Notes: generated from the sequence alone by a model not told the origin. A stretch of 28,032 nt of DNA from DASQHM01 sp035632095 (GCA_035632095.1 DASQHM010000147.1:1-28032), one strand, 5' to 3'. Shown: positions 18,068 to 26,120, counted from the stretch's first letter. Program-made: numbers and translations.

Positions 18068-18910
18068 ATGGCGCTGATCGTCTCCCGGCTGGGCGAGCGG
18101 ATGGCGGCGGCAGCCGAAGGCATCGATCTCAATGGACGGCCGGATTCGGCAACGATTGCCCAGTTGCGCCGCGCCCTGTTGGACAATCTGGTCCTCTGCA
18201 TCCGCGGCCAGCAGCTTTCGCCGCGCGCCTACCTCTCTGCCATGGGCATGTTCGGCCGGCCCGTGACCCAGACGCGGGCCGCGACGCGCCACCCCGAGGT
18301 GGACGAGATCATGATCCTGTCAAGCGAGGATCGCGACGACCTAGGCGACGGCAAGCGCATCGTAGTCGGCGCCCATTGGCACAGCGACGACAGCTATAAG
18401 GCCGTGCCGTGCTCGCTCACCATTCTTTACGGCGTGGCGGTGCCGGGCTCGGGCGGCGATACCCAGTTCGTCGACATGTATGCCGCCTACGACGAACTGC
18501 CGGACGCGACCAAGCGGCGCATCGCATCGCTTCGCGTGGTGCATAGATACGATTCCAGCCGCAAGGGCACCCGCATCGCGACGTTGAGCAGCGCCGAGGC
18601 GGACGCCGTGCCCGAGGTGACGCATCCGCTGGTGCGCATCCATCCAGAGACCGGACGCAAAGCGCTCTACATGAATCCGAATCGCATGGAACGGATCGTC
18701 GGCATGGCGCGCGGCGACAGCGACCGGCTGCTCGACGAATTGATCGCGCACGCGACCCAGGAGAAATATCAATACCGGCACAAATGGCGGCCCGGCGACA
18801 TTCTGATCTGGGACAACCGCTGCACCATGCACAAGGCCAACGCCGACTATCCGGAAGGCGAGCGCCGCGAAATGCACCGCATCATCCTCGAGGGCACGGT
18901 GCCGGTCTAG
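18068..18910 (+). CDS. TauD/TfdA family 2-oxoglutarate-dependent dioxygenase
   Basis: This 280-aa enzyme belongs to the TauD/TfdA family of Fe(II)/2-oxoglutarate dioxygenases, which hydroxylate small substrates such as taurine, alkyl sulfates or 2,4-D, often to release a side group. The metal facial triad is visible: His105 and Asp107 in HWHSDDSY, and the distal His255 in NRCTMHKANADY. Arg267 or Arg271 near the C-terminus is the probable 2-oxoglutarate ligand. The block GSGGDTQFVDMYAAYDELPD is also typical of the family. The substrate cannot be told. The start 11 bp behind the methionine-synthase-like gene indicates co-transcription and a shared pathway, perhaps oxidative activation or demethylation of a methyl donor (inference). 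The gene ends 45 bp from the convergent flavoprotein gene. Confidence 0.93.
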   Translation: MALIVSRLGERMAAAAEGIDLNGRPDSATIAQLRRALLDNLVLCIRGQQLSPRAYLSAMGMFGRPVTQTRAATRHPEVDEIMILSSEDRDDLGDGKRIVVGAHWHSDDSYKAVPCSLTILYGVAVPGSGGDTQFVDMYAAYDELPDATKRRIASLRVVHRYDSSRKGTRIATLSSAEADAVPEVTHPLVRIHPETGRKALYMNPNRMERIVGMARGDSDRLLDELIAHATQEKYQYRHKWRPGDILIWDNRCTMHKANADYPEGERREMHRIILEGTVPV

Positions 18911-18955
18911 GCCGATCGATTCCGGGGTCCCCGCCGGGGGAGATGTCCGTGGCGC

Positions 18956-20374
18956 TCAGATCACCTTGCCGGGATTCATGATCCCTTGCGGATCGAGCGC
19001 CGCCTTGATCGCGCGCATGACATCGAGCTCCACCGCCGGCTTGTAGCGGCGAATCTCGTCGCGCTTCATGCGTCCGAGCCCGTGCTCGGCGCTGATCGAA
19101 CCACCGAACGTGGCCACGAGATCGTGCACCACGCGGTTGGCCTCGTTCCAGCGCGCCAGGAATGCGGCACGGTCCGCGCCGACTGGTTGCGACAGATTGA
19201 AGAGCACGTTGCCGTCGCCGATATGGCCGAAAGCGACCACGCGGACGCCCGGAAGCAGCGCTTCGCAGGCGGCGCTCGCGCGTTCGATGAATTCGGCGAT
19301 CCGGGATACGGGCACAGAAATATCGTGCTTGATCGAGCCGCCCTCGGGCTTCTGCGCATCGGCCATGCCGTCGCGCAGCTTCCAGATGCCGTCGGCTTGC
19401 GCCTTGCTGGCGGCGATGGTGGCGTCGAGCACCAGCCCGTGTTCCATGCCTTCGGCCAGGATCGCCTCGAGCGTCTGGCGCAGAGTGCCGTCGTCGCGCC
19501 CGCCGGAGAGTTCCATCAGAACGTGCCAGTCGTAGCGCGTGCGCATGGGATCGACCGAACCCGGAATGTGCTTCAAGGTGAAGTCGAGGCCGATGCGCGG
19601 CATCAACTCGAACGCCGTGACCTGGTCGCCGCTCATGGCTTTGGCGAGGCCGAGCAGCTCGACCGACGCGGCGACGTCGCGCACGGCGGCAAAGCCGACC
19701 TGTACGTCGCGCGGCTTCGGAAACAGCTTCAGCACCGCGGCGGTGATGATCCCGAGCGTGCCTTCGGCGCCGATGAAGAGCTGCTTCAAGTCGTAGCCGG
19801 TATTGTCCTTGCGCAGGCCCCGCAATCCGTCCCAGACGCGCCCGTCCGGCAACACTACTTCGACGCCGAGGACGAGTTCGCGCGTGTTGCCGTAATGCAG
19901 CACCGCCGTGCCGCCGGCATTGGTCGAGAGATTGCCGCCGATCTGGCAGGTGCCTTCCGAACCTATGCGAAGCGGGAACAGCCTATCCGCGTGGTCCGCC
20001 GCGATCTGGATGTTGGCCAGAATGCAACCGGCCTCGACGGTGATGGTGTCGTTGAGCGTATCCACGGCGCGCACCTTGTTCATGCGCGACAGATTGACCA
20101 CGACTTCGTCGCCCCGATCGAAGGGAATGCCGCCCCCGACCAGGCCGGTATTTCCGCCTTGGGGCACCAGGCGCGTTCCGGTCTCGGCGCAAAGCTTGAC
20201 CACCGCCGCGACCTCGGCCGTGCTCGCGGGCTTGAGCACTGCCGCCGCACGGCCCCGGTAAAGGTCGCGCGATTCCGTCACATGCGGCGCCATGTCGGCC
20301 GGATCGGTGACCACGCCTTTCGGGCCGAGCAGGCTGCGGAAGCGTTCGAGGATCGTCGGGCTCAGGTCGTTCAT
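18956..20374 (-). CDS. FAD-binding D-2-hydroxyacid dehydrogenase (D-2-hydroxyglutarate / D-lactate type)
   Basis: This 472-aa flavoprotein of the FAD-binding type 4 / GlcD family oxidises D-2-hydroxyacids to 2-oxoacids. The N-terminal FAD-binding domain shows VPQGGNTGLVGGGIPF, FPLRIGSEGTCQIGGNLSTN and EGTLGIITAAVLKLFPKP. The C-terminal FAD-oxidase domain carries VVAFGHIGDGNVLFN, with the metal/substrate histidine, and SISAEHGLGRMKRDE. These motifs resemble D-2-hydroxyglutarate dehydrogenases more than glycolate oxidase GlcD, but D-lactate remains possible. I use the ATG at 20374; an upstream TTG adds only six residues. The gene begins 42 bp after tsaC on the same strand, a pairing often seen in alphaproteobacteria, and is probably co-transcribed with it. 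Confidence 0.92.
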   Translation of the reverse strand: MNDLSPTILERFRSLLGPKGVVTDPADMAPHVTESRDLYRGRAAAVLKPASTAEVAAVVKLCAETGTRLVPQGGNTGLVGGGIPFDRGDEVVVNLSRMNKVRAVDTLNDTITVEAGCILANIQIAADHADRLFPLRIGSEGTCQIGGNLSTNAGGTAVLHYGNTRELVLGVEVVLPDGRVWDGLRGLRKDNTGYDLKQLFIGAEGTLGIITAAVLKLFPKPRDVQVGFAAVRDVAASVELLGLAKAMSGDQVTAFELMPRIGLDFTLKHIPGSVDPMRTRYDWHVLMELSGGRDDGTLRQTLEAILAEGMEHGLVLDATIAASKAQADGIWKLRDGMADAQKPEGGSIKHDISVPVSRIAEFIERASAACEALLPGVRVVAFGHIGDGNVLFNLSQPVGADRAAFLARWNEANRVVHDLVATFGGSISAEHGLGRMKRDEIRRYKPAVELDVMRAIKAALDPQGIMNPGKVI

Positions 20375-20416
20375 GCAATGAGTCTGGGGCAAGGAGGCAG
20401 CGCGGGCAAGGGCGGC

Positions 20417-21367
20417 TCAGCGCGCCGCCGCGCGGCGCAAACGATCGTTGATGGCATGGCCGAGGCCCCGTTCGGGGATCGGCATGACGGCGATGCCGGC
20501 GAACTCCGGGCGGTCGAGGGCGTGCAGGTGCGCAAAGAGATTGGCCGCCGCCTCCGTCAAATCGCCGGCCGGGCTGAGGTTGAGCATGGCTGCGGCGCCC
20601 TGCGGCACCGGCTCGCCGAATGCCAGCAGGGCCTCGTTCGGCGCGACCACGACGGCATTGAGCCGGAGCGGCCTGACCGGCGCATAATGGCTTGCCAGCA
20701 TGCCCGGCGCCTGCAACCGCGCGTCGTTCGGTTCCGACAAACGGCCAATTACGGACTCGATGTCTTCGCGCGCGATGCCTCCCGGACGCAGCAACAACGG
20801 TTCGACGTCCGCGACGCCGATGACGGTGCTTTCAAGCCCGACCGCGCAAGGCCCGCCGTCGAGGATGAGCGACACGCGGCTGCCGAGACCGTCGCGCACA
20901 TGCTCCGCGGTCGTCGGACTGATGCGGCCGGACGGATTGGCGCTCGGCGCGGCCACGGGGAACCCGCACGCCGCGAGCAGATCATGCGCCGCCGGATGGC
21001 GCGGCACGCGCACCGCCAGCGTGTCCAATCCGGCGCTGGCCAGACGCGAGACACGGCAGTCGGCGCGGCGGGACAGCACCAAGGTCAGCGCGCCCGGCCA
21101 AAAAGCCTCCGCCAAAAGCTCGGCCCGTTTGTTGAAATGCGCCAACCGTCGCGCCGCGTCCGTATCCCGCACATGAACGATCAGCGGATTGAACGTGGGC
21201 CGGCGCTTGGCCGCGAAGATTGCTGCGACCGCCCGGTCGTCTTCGGCGTTCCCGCCTAGCCCGTAGACCGTCTCGGTCGGAAACGCCACCAGGCGCCCGG
21301 CGCGGAGTTCGCGCGCGGCTTCCGCGATGCTCGCGGGCGAGATCGGCAGGATGCGGGGGGCGGACAT
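20417..21367 (-). CDS. tsaC: L-threonylcarbamoyladenylate synthase (Sua5/TsaC type)
   Basis: This 316-aa enzyme makes threonylcarbamoyl-AMP from threonine, bicarbonate and ATP, the first step of the universal t6A37 modification of ANN-decoding tRNAs. The YrdC-like domain covers about residues 12-200. It contains the signature GRLVAFPTETVYGLGGNA, the substrate-binding KRRPTFNPLIVHV and the block PVAAPSANPSGRISPT. The extra C-terminal domain (about 215-316), with PGMLASHYAP near its start, makes it the long Sua5 form rather than the short TsaC form. No SD precedes the ATG at 21367, and a candidate -10 lies only 10 bp upstream, so the mRNA may be nearly leaderless. It is first in an apparent operon with the flavoprotein and diverges from the acyl-CoA dehydrogenase gene (92 bp between starts). 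Confidence 0.95.
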   Translation of the reverse strand: MSAPRILPISPASIAEAARELRAGRLVAFPTETVYGLGGNAEDDRAVAAIFAAKRRPTFNPLIVHVRDTDAARRLAHFNKRAELLAEAFWPGALTLVLSRRADCRVSRLASAGLDTLAVRVPRHPAAHDLLAACGFPVAAPSANPSGRISPTTAEHVRDGLGSRVSLILDGGPCAVGLESTVIGVADVEPLLLRPGGIAREDIESVIGRLSEPNDARLQAPGMLASHYAPVRPLRLNAVVVAPNEALLAFGEPVPQGAAAMLNLSPAGDLTEAAANLFAHLHALDRPEFAGIAVMPIPERGLGHAINDRLRRAAAR

Positions 21368-21376
21368 TTGCGCCGC

Positions 21377-21404
21377 AGTCTATTCCGGGGGTGACGTCGC
21401 GCAA
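21377..21404 (-). promoter_or_regulatory. possible promoter of tsaC
   Basis: On the minus strand TTGCGC (21399-21404) and TAGACT (21377-21382) are 16 bp apart. Start of transcription would fall at about 21370, three bases from the ATG. The consensus match is modest. A wobble-containing inverted repeat (21393-21400 with 21405-21412) overlaps the -35 box. Confidence 0.3.
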
Positions 21405-21459
21405 GCGGCGTCTGCATGCCATAGTAACCGCGGCCGGCTTGATTTGCGGGAGAGCGGAC

Positions 21460-23259
21460 ATGGCGGATTACGCAGCACCCATCGACGACATGCGCTTCGT
21501 GCTCAATCAAGTGGTGGACTTGGGCGCGCTGGCGAAATTGGAGGGATTCGAGCACGCCGAGCCTGACCTGGTCGATGCGGTCCTCGACGAGGCGGCGAAA
21601 TTCGCGCGCGACGTCATTGCGCCGACCAATCGTAGCGGCGACCAGAAGGGGGCGACGATCGACAACGGCGTGGTGCGCACGGCGCCGGGTTTCGCGGAAG
21701 CCTATCGCCAGTTCGTCGCCGGCGGCTGGAACGGCGTGCCGTTCGAGCAGGAATGGGGCGGCGGCGGATTGCCATGGGCGGTTTCGCTGGCCGTGCAGGA
21801 GATGATCACCGCGGCCAACATGGCGTTCGCGCTCTGCCCGCTTCTGACGCAAGGCGCCGTCGAGCTGATCGCGGCGCACGGCACGAAGCAGCAGAAGGAG
21901 ACCTATCTGCGCAAGATGGTGTCGGGCGAATGGACCGGCACCATGAACCTGACCGAGCCGCAAGCCGGTTCCGATGTGGGCGCCTTGCGCAGCCGCGCGG
22001 TCAAGCAGGCGGACGGCACCTATCGCATCTCCGGTACCAAGATCTTCATCACCTACGGCGAGCACGACATGACCGAGAACGTCGTGCACCTGGTACTGGC
22101 GCGGCTGCCCGACGCCCCGCCCGGCACGCGCGGGATTTCCTGCTTTATCGTGCCGAAGTTCCTGGTGAACGCCGACGGCTCGCTCGGCGCGCGCAACGAT
22201 CTCCGCTGCGTCTCCATCGAGCACAAGCTCGGCATCCACGGCAGTCCGACCTGCGTCATGTCGTTCGGCGACAACGACGGCGCCATCGGCTATCTCGTCG
22301 GCGAAGAGAACAAGGGCATGCGCTGCATGTTCACAATGATGAACAACGCGCGGCTTTCCGTCGGCCTGCAGGGTCTGGCCATCGCCGAACGCGCATATCA
22401 GCAAGCGGCAGCCTTCGCCAAGGAGCGCCGCCAGGGCCGCGCCATCGGCGCCGACGAGGGCGACAATGCCACGATCATCGCGCACCCGGATGTGCGGCGC
22501 ATGCTGCTGCTGATGAAATCGCAGATCGAGGCCATGCGCGGGCTGATCTACTTGAACGGCGAGGCCATGGATCTGGCGCGCCGTCATCCCGACTCGGCGA
22601 TGCGCGAGGCGAAGCAGGGTTTGGTCGAATTGCTGACGCCGGTCGCCAAGGGCTGGTCCACCGATCTCGGCGTCGAGCTTACCTCCCTCGGCGTGCAGAT
22701 TCACGGCGGCATGGGCTTCATCGAGGAGACCGGCGCGGCGCAGCACATGCGCGATTCGCGCATCGCACCGATCTACGAAGGCACCAACGGCATCCAGGCG
22801 CTCGATCTGGTCATGCGCAAGCTGCCGAACCAGGGCGGCAAGCCGGTGCGCGATCTGCTTTCCGACATGCAGCGCACGGCGATTGAGCTCGAACGCGCCG
22901 CGCACGGCGATCTCAAGATCGTCGGCGGCAATCTCAAGTCCGCGGTCGCGGCGCTCGGCCAGGCCACGGAATGGCTGGCGGCGCATCTCGGCTCGGATCC
23001 GGCCGGTGCGGCTGCCGGGGCGACGCCGTACTTGCGCATGTTCGGCATCGTCGCCGGCGGTTTCGTGCTCGCCCGCGAGGCCTTGATCGCCGACCGCGGC
23101 GATTCCGCAGGCACGGGCGATGCGTTCCGGCGCGCGAAAATCACCACCGCCCGATTCTATGCCGAGCAGGTGCTGCCGGGGGCCAATTCGCTGCTGAAGC
23201 CGGTCACGGCCGGGTCGGATGCCTTGTTCGCTATCCCCCTGGAACTGTTGGGGGCTTGA
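21460..23259 (+). CDS. Acyl-CoA dehydrogenase (long form, DmdC-like)
   Basis: This 599-aa FAD enzyme introduces a 2,3-double bond into an acyl-CoA. It is the long subclass with an extra C-terminal acyl-CoA dehydrogenase domain, to which DmdC (3-methylmercaptopropionyl-CoA dehydrogenase) belongs. The N-terminal helical domain is followed by MNLTEPQAGSDVGALRSRA and the beta domain with GTKIFITYGEHDM. The catalytic base is Glu440 in IYEGTNGIQALDL, at the position expected for this subclass. The extra domain (about 480-599) includes ATEWLAAHLGSDP and ARFYAEQVLP. The substrate cannot be assigned: fatty, branched or sulfur-containing acyl-CoAs are all known in the group. The ATG at 21460 has GGGAGAG about 6 nt upstream; a longer reading to 21220 runs into tsaC and is rejected. 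A regulated promoter separates it from the next gene. Confidence 0.95.
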   Translation: MADYAAPIDDMRFVLNQVVDLGALAKLEGFEHAEPDLVDAVLDEAAKFARDVIAPTNRSGDQKGATIDNGVVRTAPGFAEAYRQFVAGGWNGVPFEQEWGGGGLPWAVSLAVQEMITAANMAFALCPLLTQGAVELIAAHGTKQQKETYLRKMVSGEWTGTMNLTEPQAGSDVGALRSRAVKQADGTYRISGTKIFITYGEHDMTENVVHLVLARLPDAPPGTRGISCFIVPKFLVNADGSLGARNDLRCVSIEHKLGIHGSPTCVMSFGDNDGAIGYLVGEENKGMRCMFTMMNNARLSVGLQGLAIAERAYQQAAAFAKERRQGRAIGADEGDNATIIAHPDVRRMLLLMKSQIEAMRGLIYLNGEAMDLARRHPDSAMREAKQGLVELLTPVAKGWSTDLGVELTSLGVQIHGGMGFIEETGAAQHMRDSRIAPIYEGTNGIQALDLVMRKLPNQGGKPVRDLLSDMQRTAIELERAAHGDLKIVGGNLKSAVAALGQATEWLAAHLGSDPAGAAAGATPYLRMFGIVAGGFVLAREALIADRGDSAGTGDAFRRAKITTARFYAEQVLPGANSLLKPVTAGSDALFAIPLELLGA

Positions 23260-23260
23260 A

Positions 23261-23284
23261 GGCCTTGGCGCGATTGCGCAGGCC
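23261..23284 (+). terminator. weak hairpin after the acyl-CoA dehydrogenase gene
   Basis: GGCC (23261-23264) with GGCC (23281-23284) and GCGC (23268-23271) with GCGC (23276-23279) form an imperfect stem with a GATT loop, directly after the stop. There is no T-run, so it would be at best a weak or Rho-assisted terminator. Confidence 0.3.
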
Positions 23285-23303
23285 AGCCTTGCGGGGGTCC
23301 CGT

Positions 23304-23333
23304 TTGACGTTTACGTAAACGTCACCCTACTAT
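23304..23333 (+). promoter_or_regulatory. promoter with perfect 20-bp palindromic operator
   Basis: TGACGTTTACGTAAACGTCA (23305-23324) is a perfect palindrome. It overlaps a -35 box TTGACG (23304-23309) and fills most of the 18-bp spacer to a -10 box TACTAT (23328-23333). Transcription would start near 23340, 27 bp before the MBL-fold gene. A dyad placed between -35 and -10 is typical of MerR-type regulators. The ACGT-containing sequence recalls LiuR-like sites that control acyl-CoA and branched-chain degradation genes (from memory). No regulator gene is adjacent. Confidence 0.78.
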
Positions 23334-23366
23334 TTCGCAGTCGCAGCAATTTCAGGTCTCCCGCCG

Positions 23367-24419
23367 TTGCAACAGGCCCTCGAATATCCATTTTCCGACC
23401 GCCCGGGCGATGCCGCCATGATGCCGGTCGCTCCGGGCGTGCATTGGATCCGCATGCCGATCCCGATCCCCGGACTGCAATTCATCAACCTCTGGGCCGT
23501 GGAAGACGAAGGCGGCTGGACCCTGATCGACACCGGTTTGCGCTCGCGCCGCATCCAGGCCTATTGGGAACAGATTTTCGCCGGGCCCATGGCCGGGCGT
23601 CCTGTTGTCCGGATCATCTGCACCCATTTCCATCCCGACCATCTCGGACTTGCCGGCTGGATCGCGGAGCGCTTCCGCGTGCCGCTCTGGATGACGCTTG
23701 GCGAATGGAGTTTCGGCCGCGCCATTGCCCTCGATGAGCGCGACGCCGTGCCCGATGACGTGATGGCGTTCTATCGCCGGCTCGGATTCGACGAGGCGGC
23801 GCTGATGCAATATCGCGAGCGCGGCTTCAACAACTACCGGCAGGCCGTATACGAAATACCGAACGCCTTTCACCGCATGGTCGACGGCGACACTATTCGC
23901 ATCGGCGGCCACGATTGGACCGTGATGGTCGGACGCGGCCATGCGCCCGAGCACGCCTGCCTCTATTGTGCCGATCTTGGTTTGCTGATCTCAGGCGATC
24001 AGATCCTGCCGCGCATCACGCCGCACATCGGCGTCTATCCGACCGAGCCGGATGGCGATCCGCTCCGGCTTTACCTAGCATCGCTGCCGACGTACCGGCC
24101 GCTGCCGGCGGATACCTTCGTGCTCCCTTCGCATAACGATCCGTTCCGCGGCCTGCATCTCAGGCTCGATCAACTGGCGCAGCATCATGAAATTCGCCTG
24201 GCGGCGCTGATGGCCGCCTGTGGCCAGCCGAAGACGGTGTTGGAATTGTTGCCGGTGCTGTTCCGCCGCGAACTCGACACCCGAAGCAAATTCATGGCGG
24301 TTGGCGAAGGGCTGGCGCATCTGCACTGCCTGATGGCGGAGGGACGCATGAAGCGCGAGGTCGGCGCCGACGGCGTGCTGCGCTACCAAAGCACCGCGCG
24401 GGCGGTCGACGCGGCCTAA
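23367..24419 (+). CDS. Metallo-beta-lactamase fold hydrolase
   Basis: This 350-aa protein of the MBL superfamily (glyoxalase II / lactonase-like, dinuclear metal centre) probably hydrolyses a thioester, lactone or similar bond. The metal-binding signature THFHPDHLG gives His87, His89, Asp91 and His92. Further blocks are WTLIDTG (about 51-57), GRGHAPEHACLYC with another metal His, and LISGDQILPRITPHIGVYP. The C-terminal third is helical. The start is probably TTG at 23367 because the segment LEYPFSDRP before the first ATG (23418) is, as I recall, conserved in this family; no strong SD supports either. The product is the first of three genes behind the palindromic promoter. With the hydratase and SDR downstream it suggests an acyl-CoA degradation role, perhaps as a thioesterase. 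The substrate is unknown. Confidence 0.9.
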   Translation: MQQALEYPFSDRPGDAAMMPVAPGVHWIRMPIPIPGLQFINLWAVEDEGGWTLIDTGLRSRRIQAYWEQIFAGPMAGRPVVRIICTHFHPDHLGLAGWIAERFRVPLWMTLGEWSFGRAIALDERDAVPDDVMAFYRRLGFDEAALMQYRERGFNNYRQAVYEIPNAFHRMVDGDTIRIGGHDWTVMVGRGHAPEHACLYCADLGLLISGDQILPRITPHIGVYPTEPDGDPLRLYLASLPTYRPLPADTFVLPSHNDPFRGLHLRLDQLAQHHEIRLAALMAACGQPKTVLELLPVLFRRELDTRSKFMAVGEGLAHLHCLMAEGRMKREVGADGVLRYQSTARAVDAA

Positions 24420-24459
24420 CGCCGGCGCCGCGAAAAATCTCTGATAGGGGAGGAATGCC

Positions 24460-25257
24460 ATGGCCGGAGACCTGATCACCTCGATCAAGGACGGCGTTGC
24501 CACGATGACCATGAACCGGCCCGAGGTGCGCAATGCGCTCTCCGAGGAGATGCGCGAGGGCATGTACACGTTCCTTTCCGGCATCGAAAGCGATCCCAAT
24601 GTCCGCTGCGTGGTGTTGAAGGGCGCGGGCGAGCATTTCATGGCCGGCGGCGACGTGAAGAAGTTCAGCACGCTCGCCAAGCGGGACCCGGAAGAACGGC
24701 GACGCAACTTCGAGCGCTATATCCACGCGCTGCATCCGGTCATCTTCACCATGCGTCGCATGCGGAAACCCATCCTCGCCAGCGTGCAGGGCGCCGCGGC
24801 GGGCTTCGGACTGTCGATCGCCATGGCGTGCGATCTGGTCATCGCGGCGGACACGTCGTTCTTCACCCTGGCCTATATCAACATCGGCACCAGCCCCGAC
24901 GGATCGGGCACCTATTTCCTGCCCCGCCTCGTCGGATTGAAGAAGGCCATGGAAATCGCCTTGCTGGGCGATCGGTTCGATGCGGCGACGGCGGCGCGGA
25001 TCGGCCTGGTGAACTTCGTCGTGCCGGCCGGCGAACTTGAAGCGGAGACGGCCAAGCTCGCCTTGCGTCTGGCCAACGGGCCGACGCGCGCCATCGGCAA
25101 CACCAAGGCGTTGCTCTACGCCTCCCAGGAGCGCAGCATGGAGGCGCAGCTCGCGGCCGAGGCCGTGAGTTTCGCCGATTGCGCGGCGTCGGCCGATTGG
25201 GCCGAGGGAGTCACGGCCTTCGCCGAGAAACGCAAGCCGCGCTTCGGCGGCAAATAA
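24460..25257 (+). CDS. Enoyl-CoA hydratase/isomerase family protein
   Basis: This 265-aa crotonase-fold enzyme hydrates or isomerises an enoyl-CoA. The CoA-binding and oxyanion-hole segments are AGGDVKKF (about 62-69) and SVQGAAAGFGLSIAMACDLVIAAD (about 108-131). The following block NIGTSPDGSGTYFLPRLVGLKKA has Asp where classical hydratases have the second catalytic Glu. This is a feature shared with PaaG-type isomerases, so 2,3-isomerase activity is as likely as hydration. The C-terminal region LYASQERSMEAQLAAEA is usual. The ATG at 24460 has GGGGAGGA 6 nt upstream. It follows the MBL-fold gene by 40 bp and precedes the SDR by 38 bp, so the three form one operon. Confidence 0.94.
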   Translation: MAGDLITSIKDGVATMTMNRPEVRNALSEEMREGMYTFLSGIESDPNVRCVVLKGAGEHFMAGGDVKKFSTLAKRDPEERRRNFERYIHALHPVIFTMRRMRKPILASVQGAAAGFGLSIAMACDLVIAADTSFFTLAYINIGTSPDGSGTYFLPRLVGLKKAMEIALLGDRFDAATAARIGLVNFVVPAGELEAETAKLALRLANGPTRAIGNTKALLYASQERSMEAQLAAEAVSFADCAASADWAEGVTAFAEKRKPRFGGK

Positions 25258-25295
25258 GCCCGGCTCAACGAAACCGGCGCTCGAGGGAGGACGCA

Positions 25296-26120
25296 ATGGC
25301 AAGCCTCAAAGGCAAGACCCTGTTCATCACCGGCGCCAGCCGCGGCATCGGCAAGGCGATCGGGCTTCGCGCCGCCGCCGACGGCGCCAACATCGTCATC
25401 GCGGCCAAGACGTCGGAGCCGCATGCGAAGCTGCCCGGCACGATTTATACCGCGGCCGAGGACATCGAGCGCGCGGGCGGCAAGGCATTGCCGCTGGTCG
25501 TCGACGTGCGCGAAGAAGCCTCCGTCGCGGAAGCGGTCGAAAAAGCGGCGGCGAAATTCGGCGGCATCGACATCCTGGTGAACAACGCCTCGGCCATCAG
25601 CCTGACCGGCACGCTAGAGACGCCGATGAAGCGCTATGACCTGATGCACCAGGTCAACATCCGCGGCACCTATCTCTGCTCGCAGAAATGCATTCCGTAC
25701 CTGAAAAAAGCGGTCAACCCCCATGTCCTGAACCTGTCGCCGCCGCTCAACATGGAAGAGCGCTGGTTCGCGCCGCACACGGCCTACACCATGGCCAAGT
25801 TCGGCATGAGCATGTGCGTGCTCGGCATGGCCGGCGAGTTCCGCGGCGCCGGGATCGCGTTCAATGCGCTGTGGCCGCGGACGGCCATCGACACGGCGGC
25901 CATGGCGATGCTCGGCGGGCCGGAAGCGTTGAAGCGTTGCCGCAAGCCGGAAATCATGGCCGACGCGGCCCATGTCATCCTGACCAAGCCGGCGCGCGAA
26001 TTCAGCGGCAATTTCTGCATCGACGACGAAGTGCTGGCCTCGGCCGGCGTGACCGACCTGTCGAAGTACCGGCACGCCGGCGCCAAGGAAGCCGATCTTC
26101 TGCCGGATTTCTTTATCTAG
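25296..26120 (+). CDS. SDR family oxidoreductase (HSDL2-like)
   Basis: This 274-aa short-chain dehydrogenase uses NAD(P)H to reduce or oxidise a hydroxy/keto group. The cofactor motif TGASRGIG (12-19), NNAS (96-99), Asn121, catalytic Ser148 and the Tyr164-x-x-x-Lys168 pair (YTMAK) are all present. The stretch LNLSPPLNMEERWFAPHTAY and the end of the protein resemble the SDR domain of human HSDL2 and its bacterial relatives, which are linked to fatty-acid metabolism but have no firmly assigned substrate. The ATG at 25296 has GAGGGAGG 5 nt upstream. As third gene of the operon with the MBL hydrolase and enoyl-CoA hydratase it could perform the 3-hydroxyacyl-CoA oxidation step (inference). It converges on hemA with 15 bp between the stops. 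Confidence 0.94.
   Translation: MASLKGKTLFITGASRGIGKAIGLRAAADGANIVIAAKTSEPHAKLPGTIYTAAEDIERAGGKALPLVVDVREEASVAEAVEKAAAKFGGIDILVNNASAISLTGTLETPMKRYDLMHQVNIRGTYLCSQKCIPYLKKAVNPHVLNLSPPLNMEERWFAPHTAYTMAKFGMSMCVLGMAGEFRGAGIAFNALWPRTAIDTAAMAMLGGPEALKRCRKPEIMADAAHVILTKPAREFSGNFCIDDEVLASAGVTDLSKYRHAGAKEADLLPDFFI

Noticed and set aside
18911..18955. G/C-rich dyad (CCCC-GCC-GGGG near 18929-18939) between the convergent dioxygenase and flavoprotein genes
   Set aside because: Only four base pairs and no T-run on either strand. It may add to termination but cannot be supported as a terminator.
18986..21259. 757-codon plus-strand frame spanning the flavoprotein and tsaC on the opposite strand
   Set aside because: Striking length, but it covers two conserved genes and the gap between them, and its product is Arg/Ala/His-rich without any domain. 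It is a composition effect.
21256..22986. 576-codon minus-strand frame opposite the acyl-CoA dehydrogenase
   Set aside because: Same type of antisense shadow; the plus-strand gene has intact catalytic and FAD motifs.
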